The notes: generated by a model not told the origin, from the sequence alone. DNA of 64,000 nt from Pseudoalteromonas sp. A25 (GCF_009176705.1 NZ_AP021846.1:3132001-3196000), one strand, 5' to 3'; positions 9,365 through 20,046 are shown, counted from the stretch's first letter. Made by a program: numbers and translations.

Positions 9365-10095
9365 ATCTGGCTGGCTATTTGCTCTGCACTTTCACTGCGC
9401 AAATCGCATAGATGCTCAAAAACGTCAACTAATCTTTGTGGCAAGTTAACCTGACCTTGATAACCTGAAAGTGGCATTGAGGGGGCATCGGTTTCTAATA
9501 ACAGGCTATCTAAAGGTACTTGGCTAACGACTTGACGTGTTTTTTTCGCTCGTTCATAGCTTATCGTCCCCCCTACGCCGAGTTTGAAGCCCTGATCTAT
9601 ATAATACTGTGCTTGTTGCAGTGAGCCTGAAAACGCGTGGATCACACCGCCATGCTTTGCAGGGCAAGCTTTAAGCGCTTGAGCAATTAAGTGGTGGCTT
9701 TGCCTATGGTGCACTATCAGAGGCAGGGACAATGCATTGCTAAGTTTGATATGCTCAACAAATAATGTGAATTGAAACTCTATGTTAGGACGCGTGCCGT
9801 CAATACCACACTCTCCAATAGCAACAATATTATCACGGTGAGTCTGTGCTAGTGACTTTAATGCCGATAGCGTCTCTTCGCTATGCTGTTCAATAAAATA
9901 CGGGTGTAATCCTAAGGCAATTCGGCACTCAGGATAGCGCTTCGCAAATGCCAGCAAAGCGACACTTTGAGGGTAAGTAATACCAGGTACCACAAAACGC
10001 AGAACACCTAGCTCACGCGCTATTGCAATGTGAGTATCTAGGTTTTGTTTAAGCTCACTGAAATCTAAGTGGCAATGGCTGTCGATAAAGTGCAT
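9331..10095 (-). CDS. TatD-family metal-dependent hydrolase
   Basis: This 254-aa TIM-barrel protein belongs to the TatD DNase/amidohydrolase family. The N-terminal metal-binding HxH is in IDSHCHLDF. Further conserved features are GECGID, the central VHHRQ with HAFSG, and the C-terminal LLLETDAPSMP. It resembles the YjjV branch more than TatD itself, though this was judged by eye. Family members act as 3'-5' exonucleases or deoxyribonucleases, but the physiological substrate here is unknown. It ends tail-to-tail inside the preceding membrane protein gene. Confidence 0.88.
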   Translation of the reverse strand: MHFIDSHCHLDFSELKQNLDTHIAIARELGVLRFVVPGITYPQSVALLAFAKRYPECRIALGLHPYFIEQHSEETLSALKSLAQTHRDNIVAIGECGIDGTRPNIEFQFTLFVEHIKLSNALSLPLIVHHRQSHHLIAQALKACPAKHGGVIHAFSGSLQQAQYYIDQGFKLGVGGTISYERAKKTRQVVSQVPLDSLLLETDAPSMPLSGYQGQVNLPQRLVDVFEHLCDLRSESAEQIASQIYSSSCTLFRI

Positions 10096-10142
10096 GGCAA
10101 AAAGTAAAACACAAGTTTATAAACAAGTATATACGCGCTATC

Positions 10143-10176
10143 TGTGCAAGGTCGAGCGATTGCTCGACCTTGCACA
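10143..10176. repeat. 15-bp perfect inverted repeat between pdxH and tatD
   Basis: TGTGCAAGGTCGAGC is followed by a GATT loop and its exact complement. The stem is very stable but has no T tract on either strand, so it is not a canonical intrinsic terminator. It may be a 3'-end stabilising hairpin for pdxH mRNA or a repeated palindromic element. No second copy was noticed in the window. Confidence 0.7.
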
Positions 10177-10190
10177 TGAAGTAAAGTGAC

Positions 10191-10829
10191 TTAGGGGTTC
10201 AACCTATCGACCTGCCACGAACCATCATCTTGTTTTAAGTACATGAAGCGATCGTGAAGACGGTGCTCGCCACCTTGCCAAAATTCAATTTTAGTAGGCT
10301 CAACACAGTAGCCCCCCCAGAAATCCGGCAAGGGAATTTTACCTTCAGCAAATTTGGCTTTCATTGAGTGAAAGGTTTCCATCAACGCTTTGCGCGAAGA
10401 AACAGGACGAGACTGCTGTGATGCCCAAGCGGCTAGCTGACTTTCTTGCGGGCGAGACAAAAAATACTTAGCCACTGCAGAGCTTGATAATGGCTTTGCT
10501 TCACCATACACAATCACTTGGCGCTCTAATTCATGCCAAGGGAAATGTAAACATACTTTATTGTTAGTCTTTATTTCATGCGCTTTGCGCGAGCCCGTAT
10601 TGGTAAAAAATACAAAACCATGTTCGTCTAAATGCTTTAATAAAACGATACGTTGTGATGGTTGTCCGTGTTCATCAACGGTTGCGACAACCATCGCAGT
10701 CGGATCAGCAAATTTTGCTGCAACAGCTTGTTGTAACCAATTTTCAAATTGCGTAATGGGGCTGTCTGCCAACATCTCGCGACGTAAACCACCTTTCGTG
10801 TATTCTCGGCGGATATCTTCAAGCTTCAT
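10191..10829 (-). CDS. pdxH: Pyridoxamine 5'-phosphate oxidase
   Basis: This FMN-dependent oxidase converts pyridoxamine- or pyridoxine-5'-phosphate to pyridoxal phosphate. At 212 aa it is normal length. Family features include the N-terminal [13 protein letters not shown], the FMN-binding [30 protein letters not shown], and the C-terminal signature [12 protein letters not shown] ending in DRLNP. It has its own unit: the argS terminator lies directly upstream and a strong hairpin follows it. Confidence 0.96.
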   Translation of the reverse strand: MKLEDIRREYTKGGLRREMLADSPITQFENWLQQAVAAKFADPTAMVVATVDEHGQPSQRIVLLKHLDEHGFVFFTNTGSRKAHEIKTNNKVCLHFPWHELERQVIVYGEAKPLSSSAVAKYFLSRPQESQLAAWASQQSRPVSSRKALMETFHSMKAKFAEGKIPLPDFWGGYCVEPTKIEFWQGGEHRLHDRFMYLKQDDGSWQVDRLNP

Positions 10830-10842
10830 GATTGTTCCTTAC

Positions 10843-10874
10843 AAAAAAGCCGCATAACTGAAGTTTATGCGGCT
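10843..10874 (-). terminator. argS terminator
   Basis: AGCCGCATAA (10848-10857) pairs with TTATGCGGCT (10865-10874) around a 7-nt loop. Read on the minus strand it follows the argS stop codon and ends in six T residues, just before the pdxH start. Confidence 0.85.
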
Positions 10875-10922
10875 CTTAGGTTAACATATTTGATATTACA
10901 AATAATCAAGCAAATGTTAAGG

Positions 10923-12665
10923 TTACATTTGCTCCATCACTTCTATACCAAGCAGTTCAAGACCTGTACGCAAGGTGTTAGCCACTAGGTTACACAGCAC
11001 CAAACGACTATCGCGTACATCTGTTGCCACATCGTCTTTAAGAATTGGACATGCTTCGTAGAATGTCATGTATAAGCTTGCCAATTCATATAAGTATCCA
11101 CACAATACGTGCGGCGTTGCTTCGTTGATCATTAGATCAAGCACTTCTTCGAGCTGAAGTAGTTTTAGCGCCAAGGTTTTTTCTTGTGGTTCAATAATAC
11201 TAACCGTCGCATTTAACGTTGTGCTATCAATATCCGCTTTGCGGAAGATACTACGCACACGCGTATAAGCATATTGTAGATAAGGTGCTGTCGCGCCTTC
11301 AAAACTCAACATGCTGTCCCAGTTAAAGATATAATCGCTGGTTCGGTGTTTTGATAGATCCGCATATTTAACCGCACCAATGCCGACTTTGCGGGCAATT
11401 TCGCTGCGCTCTTCATCTGATAAACCCGTATCTCGGTTAGCGAGTTTTTCGGTTGCGCGACTCACCGCTTCTTCAAGCAAATCAGCGAGCTTAACCGTAC
11501 CACCAGTACGGGTTTTAAATGGCTTACCATCATCCCCCATCATGGTGCCAAATAGGCTTGGCTCATAAGAAGTTTTATCTTTAAGCAACCCAGCTTTACG
11601 CGCTGTTATCTCAACTTGATTGAAGTGTAAGCCCTGGCGTGCATCTACAAAAATTAAGATACGATCTACATCTAACTCGTTTGAGCGATAGTCACAAGCC
11701 GCTAAATCGGTGGTTGAATATAAGAACCCCCCACCCGACTTTTGTACGATAAATACTGAGGGCTCACCGTCTTTGTTTGCCAGTTCATCCAAAAATACAA
11801 CTTGTGCACCTTGGTCTTCAACGGCAATACCTTTTGACTTAAGTAGCTCAATTACACCTGCAAGGCGTTCATTGTATGCACTCTCAGCCATGATATCGTC
11901 ACGTGTAAGCGTCACGTTTAGTTTTTCGTATACTTCTTCTGAGTGCTTAACTGAGGTATCGATAAACATTTGCCATAGCTTTTTACAATGTGCATCACCA
12001 CCTTGTAACTTCACAACATAGTTACGTGCTTTATCTGCAAAGCCTTCTTCATCATCAAAACGCTTTTTCGCATCGCGATAAAAACTTTCAAGGTCAGCAA
12101 GTGCAACGTTTTCTAAGTCAACACCTTGATTTAACAAATCTTCAAGGTGCGCGATAAGCATGCCAAATTGCGTACCCCAATCACCCATGTGGTTTTGACG
12201 GATCACGGTATCGCCACGGAACTCCAATGCACGCACGACAGAGTCACCAATAATAGTCGAACGTAAATGACCTACGTGCATTTCTTTAGCAAGGTTGGGT
12301 GATGAATAATCAACCACAACTTTTTTAGCTGGTTGATGCTCAGACACGCCTAGCTTAACGTCTTTATTGGCAGCCTCTAAACTTGCAGATAAAAATTCCG
12401 GCTTAAGATGAATATTGATAAAACCTGGGCCTGCAATTTCTGTTTGAGTAGCAATATCGCTTACATCTAAATTATCAATGATTTTTTGTGCAAGCTCGCG
12501 TGGGTTTGTTTTAAGTGCTTTTGCAGCGCCCATCGCACCATTAATTTGGTAATCACCGAATTGTGGACGAGTGCTTTGCGTCACCGCTGGGTTGGTGCCC
12601 TGTGGAATACCCGCAGCTAACATGGCCGCATTGGCTTTTTCAATTAGAATCGTTTTAATGTTCAT
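10923..12665 (-). CDS. argS: Arginyl-tRNA synthetase
   Basis: This class I synthetase charges tRNA-Arg. It is 580 aa. The N-terminal additional domain (about 1-110) precedes the catalytic HIGH-type motif in [15 protein letters not shown] (about residue 130). The C-terminal anticodon-binding domain contains [14 protein letters not shown] and ends in [10 protein letters not shown]. As is usual for ArgS, no classical KMSKS is obvious. The start lies 21 nt after the prfC stop, so the genes may share transcripts. Confidence 0.97.
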   Translation of the reverse strand: MNIKTILIEKANAAMLAAGIPQGTNPAVTQSTRPQFGDYQINGAMGAAKALKTNPRELAQKIIDNLDVSDIATQTEIAGPGFINIHLKPEFLSASLEAANKDVKLGVSEHQPAKKVVVDYSSPNLAKEMHVGHLRSTIIGDSVVRALEFRGDTVIRQNHMGDWGTQFGMLIAHLEDLLNQGVDLENVALADLESFYRDAKKRFDDEEGFADKARNYVVKLQGGDAHCKKLWQMFIDTSVKHSEEVYEKLNVTLTRDDIMAESAYNERLAGVIELLKSKGIAVEDQGAQVVFLDELANKDGEPSVFIVQKSGGGFLYSTTDLAACDYRSNELDVDRILIFVDARQGLHFNQVEITARKAGLLKDKTSYEPSLFGTMMGDDGKPFKTRTGGTVKLADLLEEAVSRATEKLANRDTGLSDEERSEIARKVGIGAVKYADLSKHRTSDYIFNWDSMLSFEGATAPYLQYAYTRVRSIFRKADIDSTTLNATVSIIEPQEKTLALKLLQLEEVLDLMINEATPHVLCGYLYELASLYMTFYEACPILKDDVATDVRDSRLVLCNLVANTLRTGLELLGIEVMEQM

Positions 12666-12686
12666 ACTTTATCCTTTATCTGCGGC

Positions 12687-14270
12687 CTAGTGTTCACGAG
12701 TATGGTGGAACTCAACGTCTGGATAGCGTTCCATTGATAAGTTTAAGTTAACACGACTTGGCGCGATGTATGTTAGGTTGTCACCACCATCTAGCGCTAA
12801 GTTAGACTCACACTTACGTCTAAACTCCGCCATTTTCTTCTCATCAGACGAGCTTACCCAGCGTGCTGTTTGTACGTTAACACTTTCGTAAATCGCATCT
12901 ACGTTGTACTCAGCTTTTAAGCGTGCAACCACCACATCAAACTGAAGTACCCCTACGGCACCTACGATTAAATCGTTGTTGATAAGCGGTCTAAATACTT
13001 GTACAGCCCCTTCTTCTGATAACTGTACCAAGCCCTTAAGCAACTGCTTTTGCTTAAGCGGATCTTTTAAACGAATGCGGCGGAACAGTTCAGGGGCAAA
13101 GTTAGGAATACCACTAAACTTAAGCTTTTCACCTTGGGTAAAGGTATCCCCGATTTGAATTGTTCCGTGGTTGTGTAAGCCAATGATATCACCCGCAAAG
13201 GCATCTTGTGCACGCTCTCGGTCACCGGCCATAAAGGTAACCGCATCAGAAATACTCACTTGCTTACCAATGCGCACATGGTTCATTTTCATGCCTTGGC
13301 TGTATTTACCCGATACAATACGCATAAACGCAATGCGGTCACGGTGCTTTGGATCCATGTTTGCTTGAATTTTAAATACAAAGCCCGAGAAGTTGTCTTC
13401 GTCAGCTTTTACTTCACGCTCTTCTGTTTGGCGTGGCATAGGCGCAGGCGCCCACTCAGTCAAGCCGTCGAGCATGTGGTCAACGCCAAAGTTACCTAGG
13501 GCAGTACCAAAAAATACGGGCGTTAGCTCACCCTTTAAAAAGAGTTCTTGATCGAATTCATGCGATGCACCAATCACCAGCTCTAGCTCTTCACGCAGCT
13601 GCTCAGCAAGCTCTGCGCCCACCGCATCGTCAAGCTCTGGGTTCTCAAGGCCTTTTATCACACGCTTTTCTTGGATAGTGTGACCTTGACCCGTTTGATA
13701 TAACACCGTTTCGTCACGATGGATGTGATACACACCTTTAAACTCTTTACCACACCCAATTGGCCATGATACTGGTGCACAAGCAATATTCAGCTCAGTT
13801 TCTACTTCGTCTAGCAACTCCATAGGATCTCGAATATCGCGGTCTAGTTTGTTCATAAACGTCACGATTGGCGTATCACGTAAACGGGTTACTTCCATCA
13901 GCTTACGGGTACGGTCTTCTACACCCTTCGCAGCATCAATCACCATCAAACATGAGTCAACAGCTGTCAACGTTCGGTATGTATCTTCCGAGAAGTCTTC
14001 GTGTCCGGGAGTATCTAACAAGTTAACCAGTGCATCATTGTAAGGAAACTGCATTACAGAGGTGGTGACCGAGATCCCACGTTCTTTTTCCATTTCCATC
14101 CAATCAGATTTTGCGTGCTGGTTTGAACCACGACCTTTTACGGTACCCGCTTTTTGTAGTGCCTTTCCGAATAACAATACTTTTTCAGTAATGGTTGTTT
14201 TACCCGCATCAGGGTGCGAGATGATAGCGAACGTACGTCGCTTTTGAATTTCATTGACAATATTAGACAT
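12687..14270 (-). CDS. prfC: Peptide chain release factor 3
   Basis: This is the translational GTPase RF3, which recycles RF1 and RF2 from the ribosome after termination. The G1 motif is SHPDAGKTT, followed by [14 protein letters not shown] (G3) and NKLDRD (G4). The open frame extends to 14396, but that extension has no resemblance to RF3. The start at 14270 ([20 protein letters not shown]) gives 527 aa, close to the E. coli length. A TATAAT-like -10 (14335-14340) sits about 65 nt upstream on the minus strand. Confidence 0.96.
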   Translation of the reverse strand: MSNIVNEIQKRRTFAIISHPDAGKTTITEKVLLFGKALQKAGTVKGRGSNQHAKSDWMEMEKERGISVTTSVMQFPYNDALVNLLDTPGHEDFSEDTYRTLTAVDSCLMVIDAAKGVEDRTRKLMEVTRLRDTPIVTFMNKLDRDIRDPMELLDEVETELNIACAPVSWPIGCGKEFKGVYHIHRDETVLYQTGQGHTIQEKRVIKGLENPELDDAVGAELAEQLREELELVIGASHEFDQELFLKGELTPVFFGTALGNFGVDHMLDGLTEWAPAPMPRQTEEREVKADEDNFSGFVFKIQANMDPKHRDRIAFMRIVSGKYSQGMKMNHVRIGKQVSISDAVTFMAGDRERAQDAFAGDIIGLHNHGTIQIGDTFTQGEKLKFSGIPNFAPELFRRIRLKDPLKQKQLLKGLVQLSEEGAVQVFRPLINNDLIVGAVGVLQFDVVVARLKAEYNVDAIYESVNVQTARWVSSSDEKKMAEFRRKCESNLALDGGDNLTYIAPSRVNLNLSMERYPDVEFHHTREH

Positions 14271-14653
14271 GTAAGCAGCTGTTGCCCTGTGTAGTCGCGG
14301 TTGCAATTGCGCGAAACAAATTAAAATTTTGCCGATTATACCTGTTTTACACTGGGCAAAAAAGGCACATGATTGAGTAATTTGTATTGTTCGCAATAAC
14401 GGTTATTTAGGCATTTAACAACATCTTACTTCGCTATAAGACTTCATAAAGACTTAGCTAACGCATTGTATCTAAAAATAAAAGCCTTACCCTTGCGTAT
14501 ACTGCCACAACAACTTATTGAATAACCAAGCTATGAAATCGCCATTTCCTCAGCGCAAACTTGAGTAATACGGTATATCGACATAAGATTATGTAGGTAG
14601 TGTGAGCTGAGTGTTTAACCTTAATCGCATAATAGGGAAGTCACAATAACAAT
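14271..14653. other. Divergent promoter region between prfC and histidine kinase
   Basis: This 383-nt gap holds a prfC -10 (TATAAT on the minus strand, 14335-14340) and a plus-strand promoter candidate at 14561-14589. The middle part has no recognisable gene or RNA. Confidence 0.5.
14561..14589 (+). promoter_or_regulatory. Predicted promoter of the hybrid histidine kinase
   Basis: TTGAGT (14561-14566), a 17-nt spacer and TAAGAT (14584-14589) fit a sigma70 promoter about 65 nt upstream of the kinase start. Confidence 0.45.
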
Positions 14654-17341
14654 ATGAAAGTAGGTAAGTTAAGCATAAAGCTACTGTGCTACATTACGCC
14701 ACTTGTTGTGCTACCTTCTCTTTTTTTGGGGGGCTTCACCCTCACGACAGTAACAGACTCAACGCAAAAGCAAGCCAATTTAACGGTCAGTAAATTTGTT
14801 GAGCAACAACAACAAAAAATACTAAGTTATATCAACGTTTATCAATCAACGACAAAGCTACTCTCATCTTCGCCCGTATTAAGTGATTACTTAATGCATT
14901 TCAACACACAAACCGATAAGCAAAACCAGCGTAGCATAGCCTTGCAAAATGTATTTACCAGTTATAGCGAAGCATACCCTGATATATTGAGCATAAACTT
15001 GCTTGACCATCAGAGCGTTAGCTTAGCCTATCAGGCAAGTAATTTAAGTATACCACCTAAAAGCTACCCTTTTTTTGAGCGCGTGCGCTCCAGTAATTTA
15101 ACTCAGCAATACTTTATGCTCCCAACAGATGAAGGAACGACGCACCTCTTTTTTGTACAGCGAGTCCTTGTTAATCACAATCAGGCAGCACAAAAGCAAA
15201 CATTCTATGTGATTGTTAGAATCGACCCTTCAGTTATCAACTATTCTATTTTTGAGTCTCCGTATACCCATGCACTTAATACAATACTTGATGAAGATGG
15301 GAACATTTTATTTAGCTCTTCAGCATCATTAAACCTTATTACACTTAATGAAAGTGAAGTTGATAAAGTAAAGTCTCTTGCCGAAGATGAGGAGTTGACA
15401 TCCATAAATTTGACCAGTGTGAGTAATGAAAACATCATTGGCTATGCCGTGCAGCTCAGCGATGACTATTATTATTTATCGACAATTCCCAGCCATTTGC
15501 TTTATGGCTCTGGTCAGGCTATTAAAAACCTAACCGCCTTAATAGTTATTTTATCCATTGTCGCTTTACCTATACTGATATTTATTGTCGTAAAACGGAT
15601 TCTCATCAATCCTATTAAGTTACTTGGAGAGGCCAGCCACCGGGTGGGAGATGGCGATCTAAGCGTTTGTTTGCCCAATAAAAATAATGATGAAGTTGGC
15701 CAGTTATTTGAAGACTTTAATCATATGGTAAAACAGATCAGAGACTTTCAAGGAGAACTGGAAGATTACAAACAACATTTAGAAGAAAAAGTAGACAACC
15801 GCACGTTAGCATTAGAGACAATGAATCAAGAGCTAGAAGTTGCTTATACTCAAGCAGAACAAGCAAATGAGCTTAAAAGCCACTTTTTGGCGAATATGAG
15901 TCACGAGATACGCACTCCCCTCACCGCCATCATTGGTTTCACTGAGCAACTCATTCACAATCCCAATACACAATATACTCAGCGCCACCTAGAGACCATG
16001 CTACGAAACTCTAAACACCTACTAGAGTTAATCAACAACATATTAGACTTATCCAAAATAGAAGCTGAGAAGTTGGCAGTGGATCAATCAGAAGTTGACT
16101 TACAAAGAACCATTAACGATGTTGTTGATATCATCGAGCCGCTATGCGAAAAAAAGGAGCTTTCACTATATGTTAACTACCAATTTCCTCTTCCTCGCAC
16201 ATTGAATAGTGATGCAACCCGATTAAAACAAATATTAATTGATATATGTAGCAATGCCGTAAAATTTACAGCACAAGGTAGTGTTGCAATAGATATCGCA
16301 TATCAATCATCATCAGAGCATTTTGAGTTTATTGTCACTGATACAGGTATCGGCATGTCAAAAGGAGAAGTCGAGCGAGTATTTAAACCTTTTGAGCAAG
16401 CTGATAGTACCATTACGCGGCGCTTTGGTGGAACGGGTTTGGGGCTATGCATTGCCAAAAGCTTAGCTCAGTTATTAGGTGGTGACGTAAGAGTTAACAG
16501 TAAACAAGGCGTTGGCAGCCAGTTTATTATTACAATCAGTGCGAATTACCATGGTGTAAAACCAGACATGCTAGAGTTCCTTGAAAAAACAACTGTTAAA
16601 GAAAATATTTCGCAAGAGTTTGCAGACATACAGTTCGATGCTCGCGTTTTGCTCGCTGAAGACAACACTGACAATCAAGAGCTTATATGTTTAATGCTCA
16701 ATATGTGGGGGATAACCCCTGATGTTGTAGATAATGGTGCTCAGGCCGTTGAAAAAGCGCTCGCTAACGACTACCAAATAATTTTAATGGATATGCAAAT
16801 GCCAGTCATGGGTGGCTTAGAAGCGATCCAAATGCTTCGTCATGCGGCCTATGATGGACCTATCATCGCGCTGACAGCAAATGTGATGAAGCATGACATT
16901 GACGCATATTTAAAAGCTGGCTGCGATGCGACCCTCGCAAAGCCTATTGATAGGTTGCAGCTAGGAAAAGTGCTTTTAAAGCACTTACAAATACAAGCTG
17001 CGAGCGATTCAAAATGGGATTCACTACTGAAAAGCGAAAAGTTCGCTCAAATAGCACACAACTACAATCAAAAACTACCTAACTACTTAAAACAATTGGA
17101 GCAACACTATACTAATCACGATTGGGAGGCGCTGCGTGCTTTAGCACATAGCTTAAAAGGCAGTGCGGGGTGTTTTGGATTTATGAATATTCACAGTGCT
17201 GCGCAAACACTTGAAGATAGTTTACGCACCAATGATGAAAGTCGCTGGCACTATGCTATGTTGTCGCTAACAGAGGCCATTAAATACACCATTAAAAAGC
17301 AAACAACTAATACTGAAAGCTCCCCTCAGAGCCAAAGTTAA
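14654..17341 (+). CDS. Hybrid sensor histidine kinase (sensor-HAMP-HisKA-HATPase-REC-HPt)
   Basis: This 895-aa membrane kinase has the BarA/ArcB-like phosphorelay order in one chain. A first membrane helix (about 8-30) and a second (about 290-312) enclose a periplasmic Cache-like sensor. A HAMP (about 312-365) and coiled coil follow. HisKA has phosphoacceptor His417 in NMSHEIRTPL. The ATPase domain has TDTGIGM and FGGTGLGL boxes. The receiver has Asp713 in LMDMQMPVMGG, and a C-terminal HPt has His832 in AHSLKGSAGC. No partner regulator or ligand-binding gene is adjacent, so the stimulus and output are unknown. Its last 35 nt overlap rimI on the other strand. Confidence 0.9.
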   Translation: MKVGKLSIKLLCYITPLVVLPSLFLGGFTLTTVTDSTQKQANLTVSKFVEQQQQKILSYINVYQSTTKLLSSSPVLSDYLMHFNTQTDKQNQRSIALQNVFTSYSEAYPDILSINLLDHQSVSLAYQASNLSIPPKSYPFFERVRSSNLTQQYFMLPTDEGTTHLFFVQRVLVNHNQAAQKQTFYVIVRIDPSVINYSIFESPYTHALNTILDEDGNILFSSSASLNLITLNESEVDKVKSLAEDEELTSINLTSVSNENIIGYAVQLSDDYYYLSTIPSHLLYGSGQAIKNLTALIVILSIVALPILIFIVVKRILINPIKLLGEASHRVGDGDLSVCLPNKNNDEVGQLFEDFNHMVKQIRDFQGELEDYKQHLEEKVDNRTLALETMNQELEVAYTQAEQANELKSHFLANMSHEIRTPLTAIIGFTEQLIHNPNTQYTQRHLETMLRNSKHLLELINNILDLSKIEAEKLAVDQSEVDLQRTINDVVDIIEPLCEKKELSLYVNYQFPLPRTLNSDATRLKQILIDICSNAVKFTAQGSVAIDIAYQSSSEHFEFIVTDTGIGMSKGEVERVFKPFEQADSTITRRFGGTGLGLCIAKSLAQLLGGDVRVNSKQGVGSQFIITISANYHGVKPDMLEFLEKTTVKENISQEFADIQFDARVLLAEDNTDNQELICLMLNMWGITPDVVDNGAQAVEKALANDYQIILMDMQMPVMGGLEAIQMLRHAAYDGPIIALTANVMKHDIDAYLKAGCDATLAKPIDRLQLGKVLLKHLQIQAASDSKWDSLLKSEKFAQIAHNYNQKLPNYLKQLEQHYTNHDWEALRALAHSLKGSAGCFGFMNIHSAAQTLEDSLRTNDESRWHYAMLSLTEAIKYTIKKQTTNTESSPQSQS

Positions 17342-17786
17342 GCGTCTTTGCCATCAAGACTGCATCTTCTTTGCCATTAACGCTCGGATAATAGTCTTTA
17401 CGTATACCCACCTCGCTAAAGCCAGCCCACTGATATAAGCCTATCGCAGCTTTATTAGACTCTCTCACCTCTAAAAACAAATTCTCCGCACCAGCTTGCT
17501 CACTCACAGTCATAAAGTCAGTAAGCAACGCTTTGGCTAGCCCTTGCCTTTGAAAGGTTGGTGCTACACATATATCCATCAGAGTATGATCAGGACCTGC
17601 AACTTCACCAATATAAAAGCCAGCTAATTTTTGCTGATTATAAATAGCACCATTAAAATAACGCCCAGACAAACAAGACCGCATGGTATTTTCTGTCCAA
17701 GGAAAGTCATGACATGCCTTTTCTATTGTCATTAAATCTACTAACGGTAGTTTAGATAAAATATTGTGTTGTATTAAATTACTCAC
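17307..17786 (-). CDS. rimI: Ribosomal protein S18 alanine N-acetyltransferase
   Basis: This 159-aa GNAT acetyltransferase acetylates the N-terminal alanine of ribosomal protein S18. It has the acetyl-CoA binding region CVAPTFQRQGLAKALL (Q/RxxGxA type), then LEVRESNKAAIGLYQWAGFSEVGIRKDYY and the C-terminal EDAVLMAKTL that are typical of RimI. It overlaps the upstream holD-like gene by 8 nt, matching the holD-rimI pair of enterobacteria, which supports the name over a generic GNAT call. Confidence 0.93.
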   Translation of the reverse strand: MSNLIQHNILSKLPLVDLMTIEKACHDFPWTENTMRSCLSGRYFNGAIYNQQKLAGFYIGEVAGPDHTLMDICVAPTFQRQGLAKALLTDFMTVSEQAGAENLFLEVRESNKAAIGLYQWAGFSEVGIRKDYYPSVNGKEDAVLMAKTLNFGSEGSFQY

Positions 17787-18117
17787 TGATCAGAGCCCAT
17801 AGTTGGCGCTTTTGCGCACTGTTTAGTGTTTCTGAAGGGATATACAAACGCCCTTCTTGGCAATACATTTTATCTGCGACAATGACTTCTGAAAAAGCCT
17901 GCTCTACAGCCCTATTGATATCCAAAAATAGCATCGCATCAGTATTAAGCGGTTTCTCAAAAGATTCTTTATCAATCGATTGAACGTGCTTTTGAGCCTG
18001 CTCATGATCACTATTCAGTGCCATTCGATAACGTGCATTTAATGACAATGGCGTAATATCTAAAATCTCAGCGTACAAAGAATGCATAATAACCTGTGGC
18101 ATTACGTTTAAAGACAT
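17779..18117 (-). CDS. holD: Probable DNA polymerase III psi subunit
   Basis: This 112-aa protein overlaps the start of rimI by 8 nt, the place occupied by holD in E. coli. Psi subunits are poorly conserved. Here LYAEILDITPLSLNARYR near the N-terminus and QKRQLWALISE at the C-terminus resemble the LGIxxWxL and ALWxxI segments of known HolD proteins. Psi bridges chi (HolC, also encoded in this window) to the clamp loader. The protein is shorter than E. coli HolD (137 aa). The call rests mainly on context, with weak sequence support. Confidence 0.55.
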   Translation of the reverse strand: MSLNVMPQVIMHSLYAEILDITPLSLNARYRMALNSDHEQAQKHVQSIDKESFEKPLNTDAMLFLDINRAVEQAFSEVIVADKMYCQEGRLYIPSETLNSAQKRQLWALISE

Positions 18118-18159
18118 TGGGAATATACTGATTCAAAGGAAAGAAAGCAAAGTAGGAAA

Positions 18160-18236
18160 TGGCAGGGGCGGCAGGACTCGAACCCGCAACCATCGGTTTT
18201 GGAGACCGCTGTTCTACCAATTGGAACTACGCCCCT
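18160..18236 (-). tRNA. tRNA-Trp (CCA anticodon)
   Basis: The 77-nt cloverleaf on the minus strand begins AGGGGCG and ends CGCCCCTGCCA with encoded CCA. The anticodon loop CTCCAAA gives anticodon CCA. The D stem is GTTC/GAAC and the T loop is TTCGAGT. The first anticodon-stem pair (positions 27-43) is G-A instead of a Watson-Crick pair. Confidence 0.96.
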
Positions 18237-18249
18237 GCAATGTCGACGC

Positions 18250-18277
18250 ATTATAAAGAGGTTTTTGCAAAGGTAAA
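18250..18277 (-). promoter_or_regulatory. tRNA-Trp promoter
   Basis: On the minus strand TTTACC (18272-18277), a 16-nt spacer and a perfect TATAAT (18250-18255) precede the tRNA by 13 nt, followed by a GC-containing discriminator of the kind seen at stringently controlled genes. Confidence 0.6.
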
Positions 18278-18318
18278 GAAAAATTATAAAAAACCGGTTC
18301 AACTGCCTTTAAAATAAG

Positions 18319-18350
18319 CAAAAGGGCGAATTTTTAACTATTCGCCCTGT
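18319..18350 (-). terminator. guaA terminator
   Basis: AGGGCGAA (18323-18330) pairs with TTCGCCCT (18341-18348) around a 10-nt loop. On the minus strand it follows the guaA stop by about 30 nt and is followed by TTTGCTTATTTT. Confidence 0.75.
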
Positions 18351-18379
18351 AAACTTGATGGATTTTCAGCTAATCGCTG

Positions 18380-19954
18380 TTATTCCCATTCGATAGTCGC
18401 CGGTGGCTTACCCGAGATGTCATAAACCACGCGCGAGATACCATCGATTTCGTTAATAATACGGTTTGATACCTGACCTAAGAACTCATACGGTAAATGT
18501 GACCAACGTGCCGTCATGAAGTCAATTGTTTCTACACAACGTAAAGAAACAACCCAATCATATTTACGTGCATCACCCATAACTCCAACAGAGCGCACCG
18601 GTAAAAATACCGTAAATGCTTGCGATACTTTATGGTATAGATCAGCTTTGTGTAGCTCTTCAATGAAAATAGCATCAGCGCGGCGTAATAAGTCACAGTA
18701 TTCTTTTTTGATCTCACCCAATACGCGAACACCTAAACCTGGCCCTGGGAACGGGTGACGGTAAAGCATGTCATAAGGTAAGCCTAACTCTAGACCGATT
18801 TTGCGCACTTCGTCTTTAAACAACTCACGTAATGGCTCTACTAAGCCCATTTCCATATCGTCAGGCAATCCGCCTACATTGTGGTGAGACTTAATAACAT
18901 GCGCTTTACCTGTTGCAGATGCTGCAGATTCAATCACATCTGGATATATAGTACCTTGCGCTAACCATTTAGCATTTTTAAGCTTACCTGCTTGCTCATC
19001 AAATACTTCAATGAAAGTATGGCCGATTGATTTACGCTTTGCTTCTGGCTCGTCAATACCTTCAAGCGCCTTTAAGAATCGCTCTTCTGCATCTACTTTG
19101 ATGATGTTCAATCCAAACTTATCACCAAACATGTCCATAACTTGCTCGCCTTCGTTTAATCGAAGCAACCCGTTATCAACAAATACACACGTTAGTTTGT
19201 CACCAATAGCGCGGTGAATAAGCATGGCCACAACTGATGAATCAACTCCACCTGATAGACCAAGGATAACTTCGTCATCCCCTACTTTTTCTTTAATACG
19301 CTCTACCGCATCTTCAATGATCTGCGCAGGCGTCCATAATTTTTCACACTTACAAATATCACTAACAAAACGCTCAAGTAAGCGTTGGCCTTGTTGTGTG
19401 TGTGTTACTTCAGGGTGGAACTGTACCCCATAAAAGCGTTTCTCTTCCCATGACATAGCAGCATGAGGGCATGTAGACGTTTTAGCTGTGGTTACAAAAG
19501 TATCGGGGATCTGCGCAACTTTATCACCGTGACTCATCCATACATCTAAGAAGTCTGCACCATCTTCAATATGATCTTGGATTTGATCAAATAACTTACA
19601 GTTACCCACTTTTTCAACTCTTGCATATCCAAACTCTTTTTTATCAGAGCTATGTACTGAGCCGCCTAATTGTGCTGCCATGGTTTGCATACCATAACAA
19701 ATACCCAGTACCGGCACGCCTGCATTAAATACATACTCTGGCGCGCGAGGGCTGTTTTCTAACGTCGTTGACTCAGGGCCACCAGATAGAATAATACCTT
19801 GTGGGTTAAACTCACGGATCTGTTCTTCGGTAACATCCCAAGCCCAAAGCTCACAATACACACCGATTTCACGGATACGACGTGCGATCAGCTGCGTATA
19901 TTGCGAACCAAAATCTAAAATCAAAATGCGGGAGTCATGGATATCTTTGCTCAT
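18380..19954 (-). CDS. guaA: GMP synthase (glutamine-hydrolysing)
   Basis: This enzyme converts XMP to GMP using glutamine and ATP. The 524-aa protein has an N-terminal class I glutamine amidotransferase domain with nucleophile Cys in GICYGMQ and a His in QFHPEVTHT. The ATP pyrophosphatase domain has the P-loop [11 protein letters not shown] (about residue 230). The C-terminal dimerisation domain ends in [11 protein letters not shown], the usual terminus. It lies 103 nt downstream of guaB, the standard guaBA pair. Confidence 0.98.
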   Translation of the reverse strand: MSKDIHDSRILILDFGSQYTQLIARRIREIGVYCELWAWDVTEEQIREFNPQGIILSGGPESTTLENSPRAPEYVFNAGVPVLGICYGMQTMAAQLGGSVHSSDKKEFGYARVEKVGNCKLFDQIQDHIEDGADFLDVWMSHGDKVAQIPDTFVTTAKTSTCPHAAMSWEEKRFYGVQFHPEVTHTQQGQRLLERFVSDICKCEKLWTPAQIIEDAVERIKEKVGDDEVILGLSGGVDSSVVAMLIHRAIGDKLTCVFVDNGLLRLNEGEQVMDMFGDKFGLNIIKVDAEERFLKALEGIDEPEAKRKSIGHTFIEVFDEQAGKLKNAKWLAQGTIYPDVIESAASATGKAHVIKSHHNVGGLPDDMEMGLVEPLRELFKDEVRKIGLELGLPYDMLYRHPFPGPGLGVRVLGEIKKEYCDLLRRADAIFIEELHKADLYHKVSQAFTVFLPVRSVGVMGDARKYDWVVSLRCVETIDFMTARWSHLPYEFLGQVSNRIINEIDGISRVVYDISGKPPATIEWE

Positions 19955-20017
19955 TGATAATCTCGTTAGTTAGGAAACGACAAACTTAGTAAAGCATAAA
20001 AACACAGCTTTACTTAA

Positions 20018-20046
20018 AATTAAGAAGGGCTAGCAAACGCTAGCCC
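20018..20046 (-). terminator. Hairpin between guaB and guaA
   Basis: GGGCTAGC and GCTAGCCC (20027-20046) form an 8-bp stem with a 4-nt loop. On the minus strand it starts 11 nt after the guaB stop and is followed by TTCTTAATTTT. The broken T tract suggests partial termination or an mRNA-stabilising element between guaB and guaA. Confidence 0.5.

Noticed and set aside
18108..18302. A 64-aa open frame across tRNA-Trp
   Set aside because: It is read through the tRNA gene and has no coding support.
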